Source: Colocasia esculenta (taxonomy: Eukaryota > Streptophyta > Magnoliopsida > Alismatales > Araceae). Taken from it: a stretch of 64,000 nt of DNA. A program made the translations under genes and the position numbers. Position 1 is the first letter of the stretch. Each line of letters opens with the position of its first letter. The stretch is from the NCBI GenBank assembly GCA_014218235.1, contig CM024766.1, positions 69,429,207 to 69,493,206 on the forward strand. The letters are read 5' to 3'. This document shows, piece after piece, positions 22,310-33,705 of the stretch. The notes below the pieces were generated by a model. That model was given only the letters and a program-made list of their open reading frames with translations. It was not told the DNA's origin and searched no databases.

Positions 22310-22831
22310 AAGAGCTATGTTCATAAGAGAAGACAGGATCTGGAATTTCAAATAGGAGATCATGTGCTATTGAAGGTATCTCCTACCCGTGGTATTCAAA
22401 GATTCGGAGTGAAAGGAAAACTTAGTCCAAGATTCATTGGTCCTTTCGAAGTACTTGAAAGGATTGGTGAAGTTGCTTACAGACTGGCCTTGCCGCCAAA
22501 TTTGGCAAGTGTGCACAATGTCTTCCATGTCTCCATGCTTAGAAAGTATGTGTACGATCCTACACATGTCATTCGCCATGATGACCTGGTGTTAAACAAG
22601 GACATGACGTACGAAGAGAAGCCGATCAAGATATTGGACTGGAAGGTACAACAACTTAGAAATCATCCCATTCACGTGGTGAAGGTCTTATGGAATAACC
22701 GCGGAGTGGAAGAAGCTACATGGGAACTAGAAGGAATTATCAGACGCAACTACCCTGATCTATTCGGTAAGCCATTCTCTCCTGTAAGGTCATATGAATT
22801 TAGGGACCAAATTCTTTTAAGAGGGGGAGGA
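22310..22831 (+). pseudogene. Element A integrase GPY/F region and chromodomain
   Basis: Coding continues after the TAG (KSYVHKRRQDLEFQIGDHVL; KLSPRFIGPFEVLERIGEVA; VFHVSMLRKY). A chromodomain follows (KILDWKVQQLRNHPIHVVKV, then VLWNNRGVEEATWELE and YPDLF). It ends FRDQILLRGGG over the purine tract. Chromodomains of this class are thought to direct integration to marked chromatin. The open frame formally runs into the LTR to 22879, but the element-specific part ends at the LTR border. Confidence 0.92.
22819..22831 (+). other. Element A polypurine tract
   Basis: AAGAGGGGGAGGA lies directly before TGTAGCAACC. It is also the last part of the polyprotein frame (LLRGGG), as is usual in Tekay elements. 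It marks the start of the 3' LTR. Confidence 0.88.
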
Positions 22832-24325
22832 TGTAGCAACCTGAATTTTTGCGAAAATAATAATAATAATAATAATTAAAAACTAGCTAAATGGATATTT
22901 AAATGAAAGGAGCATTAAATAAAACCCATTAAATGGAAAAGAGTAATGGGCTTTGCTTAATGGATCCTCTAGAAATTTATTGGGTCAAAAATATGAATTT
23001 ACAAAGGGAGAATAATAAGAAAATACCATAAATTCGGAGTTTAATTATCTCCTAATTGGAAAGGGGTTATTAAAGCAATAAAAGTGGCAATTAGAGTTGG
23101 AATTGGATTCCTAAACCTACCCCATATAGTCTAGCATGAATTTAGATACTATCCTAACCCAATTAGAGATTGGAAAGCAAGAGAGGAAAGGTGGAGTTAG
23201 GAAATCTCGGAATTAAGAGGAATTTGAGTAGTAGTAGGAATAGGAACTTGTATTTATATAAATACACCTCTTAAATCCTCATGGCCGGCCCTAGCTCGTG
23301 CAAAGGGGTTCTTGGAGGTGGAGAAGAGGCCAAGGATGAGGAGAAATCGAGGAGAGGAAGATCCATCAAGCTTTTTCCTTCGTTCTTGGAGTTCTAAGCC
23401 CTAGAAGATAAATCGAGTCAAAGGTAGGCATTCTCACAAGCAAAACTCAATTAAATCCATCTGTAGATTGTTCCATACATTAGGAACAAAAGCCCTCTTG
23501 TTTCACTCTTTTTCATCGAGCCAATCTTTTGTTCTTGATTTAGAAGATCTGCAAACATGATAACCCCGAGACATCATGTTTAATTCTTATCTCCTAGTAC
23601 ACTTGATCCCATGCTACGAAATTTTTATTGTAAATACTTGATCTTGTTAGGGATCTTTTGATCCTGAAAGCCCTAATTTCTGTTAAGCATGTTACTCGAA
23701 TTAAATCCATCTTGCTCCCTGTGTCATGTTCTATGTTACTCGTTCTTGTTCGTTCTCAACCATGTTCAAACCATGCTCTCTCTCGAATTCCTAATTACTG
23801 GAAGTACTCTCACATGTCTAGTTCCATTTGCCACTGATTTCGTGATTTTTCATCATGTATATAATTAGTTATGAATTTCTAAATGACCCTGTATCAAAAT
23901 TTGAATGTTCTGGTCCGCAATCCAATGTCTGGTCTAACTCCTATCAGAGTCAGGCGCAGACCACCAGATCGCGACTGCCCGATATGTCACCTTCTGGGGT
24001 CCGATTGCGACAGCCTACCCGTCGCGATGAAGAAGGCGACAGGTAAGCCGTCGCGTTTCTAGTACCTGATTCTCAAGCCCGTCGCGACACCTCTTCTTAT
24101 CGCGTTCTGAATGCGACAGGAGACCCCGTCGCGTTCTGGACGCCTGAATAGATAGCCCTGTCGCGACCTGTACAGGACCCTGTCGCTACCTGCCCTACCC
24201 CTGTCGCAATCCTTACTGGCCTATGTCGCCTTCACAGGTTTTTGATGAAAACCATAAAAATTATTGCTCTCACTTTCTAAAATACTCTTACGCCTTTTTA
24301 ACAGTCACACACGCGGTAAAAACAC
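22832..24325 (+). mobile_element. Element A 3' LTR, first part
   Basis: It aligns with the 5' LTR from TGTAGCAACC through the class I motif region (23985-24240) up to ACGCGGTAAAAACAC. There element B interrupts after AACAC. The TATA box is kept near 23256. Only scattered substitutions and a shorter AAT run separate it from the 5' LTR. Confidence 0.95.
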
Positions 24326-25700
24326 TGTAGACACCCATTTCTGGCCCATAAGTTGAGCAAAATCCCTTGTCGTATCATTGACGCCTCACGTTGGCTCATC
24401 ATCGTCAAGCTGGCTTTCTCCGATCATGACATCATTCCCATTAGTTCATCGCCCTAGAGGACTCTTCCTGGTCAAATCAATCTCTTTCACTATAAGTTCT
24501 CTGAGTATAAGTCCGATGTTTCATCCCGAAGGCTGTGCATGGCTAATTGGACGCATTACATGCCGAAATGCAGAGAAGACCAGAAGGTGACAGGCCCTAG
24601 GTCGCCTTCCTGAAGACGACAGCTCCTATGTCGCGTTCATAATTCCATATTTTAAATCCTCAGAAAATCGCAAAACGACTCAAGTCAGCCCTCCATATGA
24701 GGAAAGCGACATATCAAGCCGTCGTGTTCAGAAGGCGACACCAAGGCCGTCGCGTTCAGGGCCTTAAACAGGAAACTCAATTCGAAGCCAATTTGGACCC
24801 ATGCTATTGATGGTAATTGCTTCATTTGGACGTCCAAATCAAGTCCAAATCCTCTCAAATTCGGAGCAGACCTTCCTAACATGTTCCTTTCCGAGTTCCA
24901 ATAGCCCTTGCACAGCCATACTTGCCCAGAGTCGGACTCTTGCCCATTATTCCTCTCAGACCCGGATTGAGAATAATCACCCATAAGTACCTCGTCTCTG
25001 CATCTTTTCGAAAAAGGCTAGATTCTTTGGTTTTCTGAGCAAGAGAACTTCATCTTCCACGAAGAGAGTTTTCCCTCCAGATGATCAGCAAGAGCCCTCC
25101 AGGGCATTTTCCCATCGGCTACACAATCTCCTCTCCCTTCTTCCCTTTGTTTCTTTGATTTCATGCATGCATAGCTTCATTTTCTTTCTAGTTTAGCATT
25201 AGATCACGACACACACACCTATTCTTAACACCCACAGGGGTTAAAAGCCCCAATCTCGTGAGTTCCCTCCATATTAGTTCATGATTTCATGCTTTTTATT
25301 GAATAGATCTTCTACACATGAGTTCTAATGGGTGTTTTATTTGTTTAAACCACTTTGGCAGGTGTTTAAAGGTCAGAGCAAGGTGAGGCTCTTGCCTCTC
25401 GGCCGGCTGAGGAGCAGGAAGACGAAGAACCCAAGTCTCCATCCACTGAAGAAGAAGGCGACGACCACTGTGTCGCGGTCAGGAAGGCGCCGGTGCCTAC
25501 GCCACGTTCACCACAAAGCATCGCGACGCCTCCTCTGTCGCGTTATCAGGTACGCTTTCCTCTTCACCCTTCCTTTCCAAGGTAGTCAGTCCTCCACTTG
25601 AACATCAAGAGGTGACTGCGTTGGTGGCGATCACGGTCAGTTCCTAATCCCTACACCTTTCACAATCGATTTCAAAGGGGATACAAATCCCGTGATTACA
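24326..25700 (+). mobile_element. Element B 5' LTR
   Basis: It contains class I motifs at 24584-24755 and 25457-25545. At 25625-25637 it holds a 13-base copy of the element's own primer binding site (TGGCGATCACGGT). No open frame of known function is present. No convincing TATA box was identified by eye. Confidence 0.95.
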
Positions 25701-25705
25701 CCTTT

Positions 25706-25723
25706 TGGCGATCACGGTGGGAC
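25706..25723 (+). other. Element B primer binding site
   Basis: TGGCGATCACGGTGGGAC starts five bases after the 5' LTR. The same 18 bases serve element C (62578-62595, minus). It begins TGGCGA, like sites complementary to arginine tRNA, which Ogre-type elements are reported to use. The exact tRNA is unverified. Confidence 0.75.
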
Positions 25724-26925
25724 CACTTGTGCCCATCACACTTGTTCTTCCTTTTCCTATCATCCCTATCATCTAACAGGTGTGTTTTTTGTAAGTTTTC
25801 CTTTTTGTGCTCTTCCTTTGAATTTGTTAGTGTTCTGCGGTTCTGGGTGAGAAGGCGACAAGAAGAGCGTCGCGATCTGCACGTCGCAATCAGGTTAGTA
25901 CAAAGCCTCTGTCTTGTCCGGTTGTGTGCAGTGAGCTGTAAGAAAGGCGACGTTTTGATCGTCGCGTTCAAGGAAACGACAGCAGCAGCGTCGCCATCAG
26001 TTACACACTCTATCCATACACTTTTTTCATTATTTGAAGCCTGCTGAAGTCTGGGAGGAACACGACGAGGGCTGCGTCGCGTTCAAGCAAGCGACAGGGC
26101 CATTGTCGCGATCAGGTCAGTACTCTAGTTTCATTGGGTTTCCTTGCAATTTTGGGTTTGATTTCACATACTCCATTCAGATTTCATCATGCCATGCTCT
26201 TTTCCATGCTCTTGAGAGATTACCACTCTTGTATTTTATAGGGTTGTTTGACTTTTCGTGCATAATTAGGACTTAATTGCCCTCTGTCCACTGCGAGAAG
26301 CAACGCGACAGGGTGATTGTCGCTATCTTGGTAGCGACATCTTCCTTGTCGCCTTCCCTCTTTGAGAGCAATTAGCCCTAATTCTTGTTGTGTTAGTACT
26401 AGGTTAGAATCTTGCATGCACTCCGGTGCACATAGGATTTGCATACATCTTTCCATATTCGTAGTATAAGTTTCCTCCTCAGCGACGTTCGCTCTCTCGG
26501 CCACATATTCCTTGTGTCCGACTAGAGCACTCGCTCGAGAGCCTCCGTAAGTCCCCGCTGACTGTGGATTCCCACACGGTTGCCGGGCTGGTTGTACCCG
26601 TCGCCACCTAGGATCGAGTCTAGATTCATTTGGCAAGGTAGAGAGAACCCTAGTCCTACCCAAAGTTGGAAGCCTTCTCCCATTTAGGAAACCCTTCCTC
26701 ATTTGGAGAGAACTTGCTAAAAAGTCAAAATCACTAAAAGGCAAATTCGAATCAATTAAAAGCAACCATCATCATTGCCAACTGCTTGCTTTGGGTGAGA
26801 CGTTTTCTCTTTCCTTTTGTCTGCATAGGATTGTTTGTTTAGGAAACTAAGAGTCTGTCTAGGTTAGGTTGTCTCTCTCAAGTCTGGAAAGGTTCTCCCC
26901 ATCTCTCTCCACCCACTTTCCAAAC
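25724..26925 (+). other. Element B leader with class I motifs and hairpin module
   Basis: No coding sequence was recognised. Class I words (GGCGACA, GTCGCG, TGTCGC) are spread over 25852-26115 and 26300-26355. The hairpin module lies at 26498-26600. Its first stem has arms 26498-26505 and 26513-26520 (7 of 8 pairs) around TATTCCT. GCCTCCGTAAGTC follows. The next stem has arms 26561-26566 and 26575-26580 around GATTCCCA, then GGTTGTACCC. Confidence 0.65.
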
Positions 26926-28042
26926 ATGGAGTCTTTCTTGAACCCAATCTATAATAGTGAGAATCCCGACACTGCCCTCCAGAATTCCCAGGATTACGAA
27001 GAGTCCCTCCCCCATGATCTCTTTGGCGAGGTAACACCGCCTTGGGTCGCTACCGTCATACCTCTGAGGGTCGCCGTCGTGACGAGAGCAGCCCGTCTCG
27101 GAACACCCACCGTCTTCAGTCGGACGATCAAGCCGCTCAGCTCTTGCACCTAATTCCTCAGCTTGATCAGTCCCAAATCCAGACCCTCATGACGGCCCTC
27201 AAAGGAAAGGCCGCTTCCTCACCCTCACCCAGAGCGGGCACGTCACGCACTGCAGCAGCTACATCCGGCCCCCACGCCACCATGGGACGAGCCGACAACA
27301 CCCCCATCCGACTGCGGACCATCCGGTTTACGCCATTTGAGTCTGAGCACTATATTCCTCATGAGTCGAGGCCGCGGTCTCCACCATACCAGCCATGTTA
27401 CTCCCCTCATCGTCCTGAGCCACGCGCCAGGCCCACCTCTCGTGCCTCGTCCATCTACGCTCAGCCATCCGCCACACGGACATAATGTCCGAGTGGGCGT
27501 CCATCAAGAAGGAGCTCCAAGAGCTCCGTAAGCAAGTCGACCCTAGGCAACACCACGATGTGCATATGCCAAATTTCAATGGCCTATGGGTCCCCTCTCC
27601 ATCCGAGCTGCCGAAGTACCGCAAGTACAACGGCTCAGGCAATCCTTACACTCATATCAAGGACTTCATCTATGAGTCCGCTCCCTACCAGCATGACCGC
27701 CGTCTCATGGCATATCTCTTCCGCCGGTCGCTAGACGGGCATGCTCTTGATTGGTTCTACTCCCTGCTACCCGAGGATGCTGAGGACTTCGCTGTCGTGA
27801 AGGCCAAGTTCCTCGAACAATTCCAAGACAGGGTAGGGCCTGAATATTCCCTCACGGATCTCATAGCTGAAAAGATGAAGCCGGATGAGGATTTCTCAGC
27901 ATACGTCGATAGGTGGAGGCAAATGGCCACCAGAGTTCCGGGGTACCTTCCAGAGGGGGAGAAGGTGAAGATCATCATCGCCAACGCCACACCTGCCTAC
28001 CGCAACATTTTGGCGATGAACGACATCTCCAATATGCATTAG
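26926..28042 (+). pseudogene. Element B gag, frameshifted
   Basis: The likely start is ATG 26926 (MESFLNPIYNSENPDTALQN), positioned like the gag start of element C. The frame shifts between 27030 and 27150 into 27042-27481, and again into 27485-28042. The last part carries the retrotransposon gag domain (LMAYLFRRSLDGHALDWFYS, FLEQFQDRVG, LIAEKMKPDEDFSAYVDRWR). A TAG at 28040 cuts this domain. It would form the particle shell. Confidence 0.85.
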
Positions 28043-28825
28043 CTCTACAGCCGGGCCCGGTTCATCCAGACCCAGCTCAAAGATTCTCCCATCCATTCCA
28101 TGTTTGAACCTCAGAAGTCTCGTTTCCAAAGGAAGCCTCAGGGGCCTGTCACCGAAGGCGTCCAAGTGAACGAGCAAGTAAGCATGTTCAACCCGACCGG
28201 CCAGAGCCAAAACCGCCAATACAATGCCCAGGGTCAGAACCTTACCAATCCACCACAAGGGTAGCAGCAACGCCAATACAACCAAGTACCACCTCCTGAT
28301 GGCTCTCAACAAAGGTGTCCCATGGGCCCTAGGAGAGCTCACTATCCACCATTTCCGGAGACACTCTCCGACATATTCTTGGCCTTGCTCTCCACAGACG
28401 CCATTAGGCTCCCTCCTGAGAGACCTCTGAACCCGAGTGTGGATCAAACCCGATACTGTGTTTTCCACAGGCAGCCTGGTCATACCATCGATCAGTGCTT
28501 CACATTTAAGGACTTGGTGTATGACTTGCATGAGCAGAAAAGGATAGATTGGACAGCCCTCTGGCAGGTGATCGGAGACATCAAAGAAAGGCAGAGACAA
28601 CAATAGCAGCAAAGGCAGCAGCGCCATCCACCCCCTCCACAACAACAACAACAACAACATCAGCAGCCACTGTAGGACCTTGGGATCGTCCACAACCCCT
28701 TACCTAACCATCCACTAGCTCCGAACCCACTACCACCACAGCAACCTGCCCAGGTAAACCCCATCGTCCACTACCCTCCTCCGCAAGCAAACTGGACGTA
28801 TGATGATGAGCTGGACGTTCAGCAG
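28043..28825 (+). pseudogene. Element B gag C-terminus with CxxH/H/C knuckle
   Basis: Coding similarity to the element C gag continues past the stop (RARFIQTQLKDSPIHSMFEP; PRRAHYPPFPETLSDIFLAL). It includes CVFHRQPGHTIDQCFTFKDL, an unusual C-H-H-C array in place of the standard CCHC knuckle. Further TAG codons at 28264 and 28606 and a glutamine-rich run near 28600-28660 break the frame. Confidence 0.75.
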
Positions 28826-30193
28826 ATGATGGCCATTAACCAGTATCCTATCCAATCCCAAACAATACAACCAGCCTACACGGCTCCCCAGTCAGTCCCT
28901 TCTGTAGTTTCCATGGCCAATGCCGTCATACTGCACGTCAGTTCAGCATCCGCGCCAGCTGTTAGCTCACCCATCATCCTACCTTTCGCTCCACCTGTCT
29001 CCATACCTCTACCCCCTATCATATCCACTCCCTCACCCATCATCCTACCACCACCTGGGCCGGACCAACCCTCCGCCACAACATTATCCTCCGCTAGACA
29101 GCCACCTACCAATCCGACCACCCTACGGAGCGGGCGAGTCTTTCACCGCCCATACCCACCTATCTCCACCACCACCACTTCCACAAACCCCCAGCAGGTC
29201 CTGCAACCGCCACAGCAACAGCAAGCTCAGCAACAAGCACAAGATGAGGGGTTGATTGAGCCACTACCTGGAACCCACTATGACATCCTCAAGCACCTGG
29301 ACCACGTGCCAGCCAAGATCTCCATTCTGGAGCTGATAAAGAAGTCTAAAGAGCACCAGGAAGCTCTGAGGAATTTCCTGCAGAAGGTGGTTGTGAATGA
29401 AGACATGATGGCAGACAAGCTACCTAGTGCCCTAGCCATGGTGACTCGCGGGCCGACAATCACATTTGCAGAAAGCGAATTAGCACCCCCAGAAGCCAGG
29501 AGGCTTCCCCTCTGTGTCACTCTAGTCATCAACCATATAGCAGTGGGAGCGGCACTGGTCGATACGGGGGCATCCATAAATGTCTGCCCGCTGAGTATGC
29601 TAAGAGCTTGTGACCTGTCAGAAGGTATGCTGAGGCCGACGCCCACCACCATTGCCGCATACGACAATTCTAGAAGATCCTGCCACGGCATGGTGACTGT
29701 GCAAGCCGAACTGGGACCCCTCGCCATCACAGTGGACTTCTACGTCCTAGATATCGATCCCATGTTCAAGGCTATTTTAGGGCGCCCATGGTTAGAGTCA
29801 TTAGGAGTTGTGCCGTCTACCACGCACCAATGCCTGAAGTTCCCGTTCCAAGGGAGAATCATCAAGGTCAAGAGCATAGCCACCACCCACTCCGTAGATG
29901 CCCTCCACGATACCCACCTCCCAGCTGTGTGGCCAGCCAACAAACTCATCGTCTCGGTGCTAGACATCAACTACCCCTGGAGCTACACGTTCCAGTCTCA
30001 GCGAGAGGTCAACCTAGCCCAGGTCAATGCGGTCAAGAGAAAAGATCCACTAAGCACAAAGGGGTGGCAAATTATGATGAAGTTGGGGTATGAAGAAGGC
30101 AAGGGCCTAGGGGCAGAGCTACAAGGTATAGTCAAACCCATCCCCGACATCGTCATGAAAATCCGATGGATGACCATGGTTTGGATTTCATGA
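28826..30193 (+). CDS. Element B protease with C-terminal G-patch
   Basis: The 455-residue frame opens with a low-complexity Pro/Gln/Ser region. The protease has ALVDTGASINVCPLSML (catalytic Asp-Thr-Gly), TTIAAYDNSRR and FKAILGRPWLE. After about 110 further residues comes a G-patch, GWQIMMKLGYEEGKGLGAEL, a glycine-rich nucleic-acid-binding motif. The frame is open throughout, but it no longer connects in frame to gag or RT. It should cleave the polyprotein; the G-patch may bind RNA or the RT, as proposed for betaretroviral proteases. Confidence 0.85.
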   Translation: MMAINQYPIQSQTIQPAYTAPQSVPSVVSMANAVILHVSSASAPAVSSPIILPFAPPVSIPLPPIISTPSPIILPPPGPDQPSATTLSSARQPPTNPTTLRSGRVFHRPYPPISTTTTSTNPQQVLQPPQQQQAQQQAQDEGLIEPLPGTHYDILKHLDHVPAKISILELIKKSKEHQEALRNFLQKVVVNEDMMADKLPSALAMVTRGPTITFAESELAPPEARRLPLCVTLVINHIAVGAALVDTGASINVCPLSMLRACDLSEGMLRPTPTTIAAYDNSRRSCHGMVTVQAELGPLAITVDFYVLDIDPMFKAILGRPWLESLGVVPSTTHQCLKFPFQGRIIKVKSIATTHSVDALHDTHLPAVWPANKLIVSVLDINYPWSYTFQSQREVNLAQVNAVKRKDPLSTKGWQIMMKLGYEEGKGLGAELQGIVKPIPDIVMKIRWMTMVWIS

Positions 30194-31309
30194 CCATGGT
30201 CATCCAGCACATCCACTCTTAAGGCCGACCAAGAGCCGCTCTCCTGGACACTCTGGTGTCATTTTATCAGGGGGCCTACCCAACCTGGATACAACACCGT
30301 GGTAGTCGAGGCAGAACTCTCACAGCACGAGGTGCATGGCCGGAACTTCTCTCGGCACATGGTCCCGTTGCTGACCTATAGAGCCTTAGAAGCCCTCCAT
30401 CCGACCAGGAGGAGAAAAATCGGAGACCCAGAGGCTGAGTGGTATAGATGGTACGACATAGAAGACATCACCATCACCTTCAGCCGACTATTCTGGGAAG
30501 AGGAGAGAACCTGGCCGCCAGCTGCGGAAGAATTGCTAGATCCACCTGTTGCTATCACATCCAAAAGGCAGCTCATGAGCGATGCCTCAGACGTAGGAGA
30601 GTCGGACATCCCCTACGAGGAGGGGAACACTGTTGATGAACTCTGGAGAGGCACCTGCCTAGCCATCCACCCATCCCTCCTGGATTCCCTCCTTCCTAGT
30701 CTGGTCCCATCCTCTCCTCCTTTGCTGATCCAGCTGACTCCCCAGCTCCTCGCGGCGGCGCACAGCCTCCTCACACCCCAGCTCCCAACGGCTATCCTCT
30801 CCGCCCTTCAAGCTGATCCAGGTAACCACGAGGTCACCCTCTCCTGTTGCATGCTCTCCTCCGATCTCCAAAAAAAAACGTCCACTTTCAAATGCATGTT
30901 GAGGTTGAGGAGCCGGCATACGTCCTGCACCCTGCTGATCAGGGGCACCCCTCGACTGAGGGTCCCCCTCCTGCTCCTTCATTAGGAGCCATTCTCTTCG
31001 AGGACACCATGTCCTCCCCCAGTCCTGTAGAGTCGTCTAGTTTAGGAGAGTCTAGGGCAGGTGAGTCCAGAGTAGGTAGGCCTAGGATAGAGAGTTAGGT
31101 CAGCCCGCCATCTGCCATTTCCAAGCACCGTCCTAGGAAGTAGTGGGGAAAAGCTATTCCCTGGAGATATCTTCAAGAGCTAGCTCGGCGGTGTCAAGCA
31201 CTACTATTGATAGAGGAGTTCACAAGAGAAGCGCTGGTATTCGAAGAGGTGTTGAGTAGGATGGGGTGTTCATAGACGACGGGTTTGGTGTCTACGAAAT
31301 ATGGGGTGA
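30194..31309 (+). other. Element B decayed linker between protease and RT
   Basis: A frame at 30299-30985 lacks known domains but reads as decayed polyprotein (TYRALEALHP; WYDIEDITITFSRLFWEEE). A 44-base tandem duplication (first copy from 31273, second from 31317, core GACGGGTTTGGTGTCTACG) encodes DDGFGVYE twice out of frame. The matching part of element C reads DDGLGVYLL, so the duplication is a copying error. Confidence 0.6.
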
Positions 31310-32125
31310 ATGATGATAGACGACGGGTTTGGTGTCTACGAAATAATGAATGATGAGGACCCAGTCGATGAAGAGGATAGCGAAGTAGATGACGTTGCCG
31401 AAAAATATGCCAGTGGAGTAAGGAGGTTCGATGAGCCTACAACGGCAGTGGATGAATCTACTAAGGAAGTCAACCTCGGAACAGAAGAAGATCCCAGGAT
31501 TGTGATTATCTCAGCAAATCTCCCTCCTGATGAAGAAGAGGAATTGGTGCAAATCCTGAGGGAGTACAAGGATACATTCGCCTGGTCCTACGAGGACATG
31601 CCCGGCCTAGACCCCTCGCTAGTGGAGCACCGACTGGTACTGAAAGAAGGGGCAAAGGCAATCAAGCAGAAACTCCGAAGGTTCCACCCACTCATAGCCC
31701 TGAAGATGAAGGACGAAGTAGATAAACTCCATAAGGCTAGATTCATCAGGGTAGTGCTTTATCCGAACTGGGTGGCCAATATAGTCCCTGTCATGAAGAA
31801 AGACGGCAAAGTCAGAATATGTATCGACTTCAGGGATTTGAATATGGCATGTCTGAAGGACGACTTCCCGCTTCCTCATCTTGATGTGCTTATCGATAAC
31901 ACTGCTGGGTATGAGACCCTCTCATTCATGGATGGGTATTCAGGATATAACCAAATCCGTCTATCTCCTGAAGATCAAGAGAAAACATCCTTCACCACGC
32001 CCTGGGGAACATACTGCTATGTAGTCATGTCGTTTGGGTTGAAGAATGCTGGCGCTACTTATCAGAGGGCGATGATGGCTTTTCCACGATATGATGCACG
32101 TTTATGTAGAGGTATACGTGGATGA
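31310..32125 (+). pseudogene. Element B reverse transcriptase, N-terminal part
   Basis: Conserved RT blocks are visible: VVLYPNWVANIVPVMKKDGK, VRICIDFRDLN, DFPLPHLDVL, LSFMDGYSGYNQI and SFGLKNAGATYQRAM. The preceding acidic stretch EHRLVLKEGAKAIKQKLRR is as in Tat elements. The frame breaks near 32085; the catalytic YVDD (about 32110-32121) is read in another frame and is followed by a TAG in place of a conserved lysine or serine codon. Confidence 0.9.
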
Positions 32126-32177
32126 CATCTTGGTGTAGTCAAGAACTAGGAGAGAACACCCCGAAATCCTAGCCAAG

Positions 32178-33254
32178 GTGTTGCAGAGGTCTAGAGAGTA
32201 TCTGAGAATAATCCGAAAAAATGCGTGTCGGGGTCTCATCAGGAAAGCTGTTGGTTTCATAGTCAGTAAGCGGCGTATTGAGATCGATCGAAACAAGGCT
32301 AAGGCAATAGCAGAAATGCCTCCTCTGAAGAACATCGCACTATTAAGAGGGCTAAACGGACGTTTGCAATTCATCAGAAGATTTATCTCCCAGCATTCGC
32401 AAAGATGTCGCCCATTTTATGATCTCTTGAAAGGAGGGGCAAAATTCGAATGGAATGACAAATGCCAAGCGGCATTCGATGAGCTGAAAAGTTATCTCAT
32501 GAATCCCCCAGTCTTACAGCCTCCTGTACCTGGGAAACTGCTAATCATGTATCTCTCAGTCATTGAGGACTCCCTAGGAGCTGTCCTGGCACAACATGAC
32601 GAGTCTGGGAAAGAAAGGGCAGCATACTACCTCTCTAGGCTCTTCAACCCCGCTGAATCCAAGCTCACCACCGTGGACAAAACTTGTGCCGCACTCGTGT
32701 GGGTAGCCCAAAAGCTCAAGCACTACTTCCTAGCCCACGAGGTCAAGCTGATCTCAAGGATGGATCCACTCCGATATCTTCTTGAAAAGCCCGTCCATTC
32801 TGATCGGCTGGCACGCTGGCAGAGTTTCCTCTCCCAGTTTGACATATCCTTTGTGGTCCAAAAGGCCGTCAAGGGGTATGCCATCGCCGAGCATCTAGCC
32901 CATCTCCCACTCCCTCACAGCGACTCCCTCCAAGAGGAATTCCCCAATGAGGAACTCTCAGTCATAATCAAAGACCCCTTCTGGTCCCTTCATTTCGATG
33001 GTGCGCTCAACTCTCAGGGACGGGGCATTAGAGCCATACTGCTTACCCTAGAAGGTATCACCATCCCCTTCGCGTATCAACTCACCTTCCCCGCTACCAA
33101 CAACATGTCAGAGTATGAGGCTCTCCTTGCTGGTCTCAAGCATGCTTATCTGCTGGGGGCATCACACCTCAGAATTATAGGAGACTCTCAGCTCGTCCTA
33201 CGGCAGGTGCTCTCCACTTACCGCACTCGTGACCCAAAGCTCAAGCCATATTAA
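32178..33254 (+). pseudogene. Element B RT C-terminus, RNase H and second (archaeal-type) RNase H
   Basis: The frame covers the RT thumb (LLRGLNGRLQFIRRFISQHS), then a first RNase H with a weak first motif (LIMYLSVIEDSLGAVLAQHD; CAALVWVAQKLKHYF). A second RNase H follows: SLHFDGALNSQGRGIRAILL, NNMSEYEALLAGLKHAYLLG and IIGDSQLVLRQV. The catalytic Asp-Glu-Asp set is kept in the second domain. A dual RNase H is a hallmark of the Tat lineage. Stop at 33252-33254. Confidence 0.92.
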
Positions 33255-33705
33255 GACCTGGTCACGTTGTTGGCAAAGGTAGTTCCGTAAGCTCATCTAC
33301 ATCCACACTCCTCGTTCCCAAAACATCTTGGCCGACGCTCTGGCGTCACTAGCCTCATCCCTATCCTTCCCTCTGAGTCGTCGGACTGAGACAATCATCG
33401 TCCAGCGTCTCGATGTCCCATCTACACAAGACCCTTGGTTTAGCGACCTTAGGGCAACCTTAGAAGAGAGGGATAGGAAAAGAGGAGTGCAGCAAGTCAT
33501 GTTAACTGAGCTCGAGGAGATCCTGAATGAAGAGGAACTGCCATGGTACTTTGAGATAGAGCAGTACTGCAGGGATGGAACATATCTTGAAGGGGCAAGT
33601 GGAGAAGACCGAAGGTCCATCAGAAGAGCCTCCATAAGGTGTTCTGTACAGGCGAGCCCTTAATGGAGTCTTTTAAGGTGCCTTACCGATGACGAAGCTT
33701 GGAAG

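Noticed and set aside
22364..22879. Chromodomain frame extending to 22879 with a poly-Asn end
   Set aside because: The poly-Asn tail is the AAT microsatellite of the 3' LTR; element coding ends at the LTR border.
26220..26765. 181-residue minus-strand frame in the element B leader
   Set aside because: It covers the hairpin module and class I motif region, has no domain or homologue in element C, and is explained by chance openness.
27896..28693. 265-residue minus-strand frame over element B gag
   Set aside because: It is antisense to a well-recognised gag domain; its leucine-rich run comes from the CAA repeats on the other strand.
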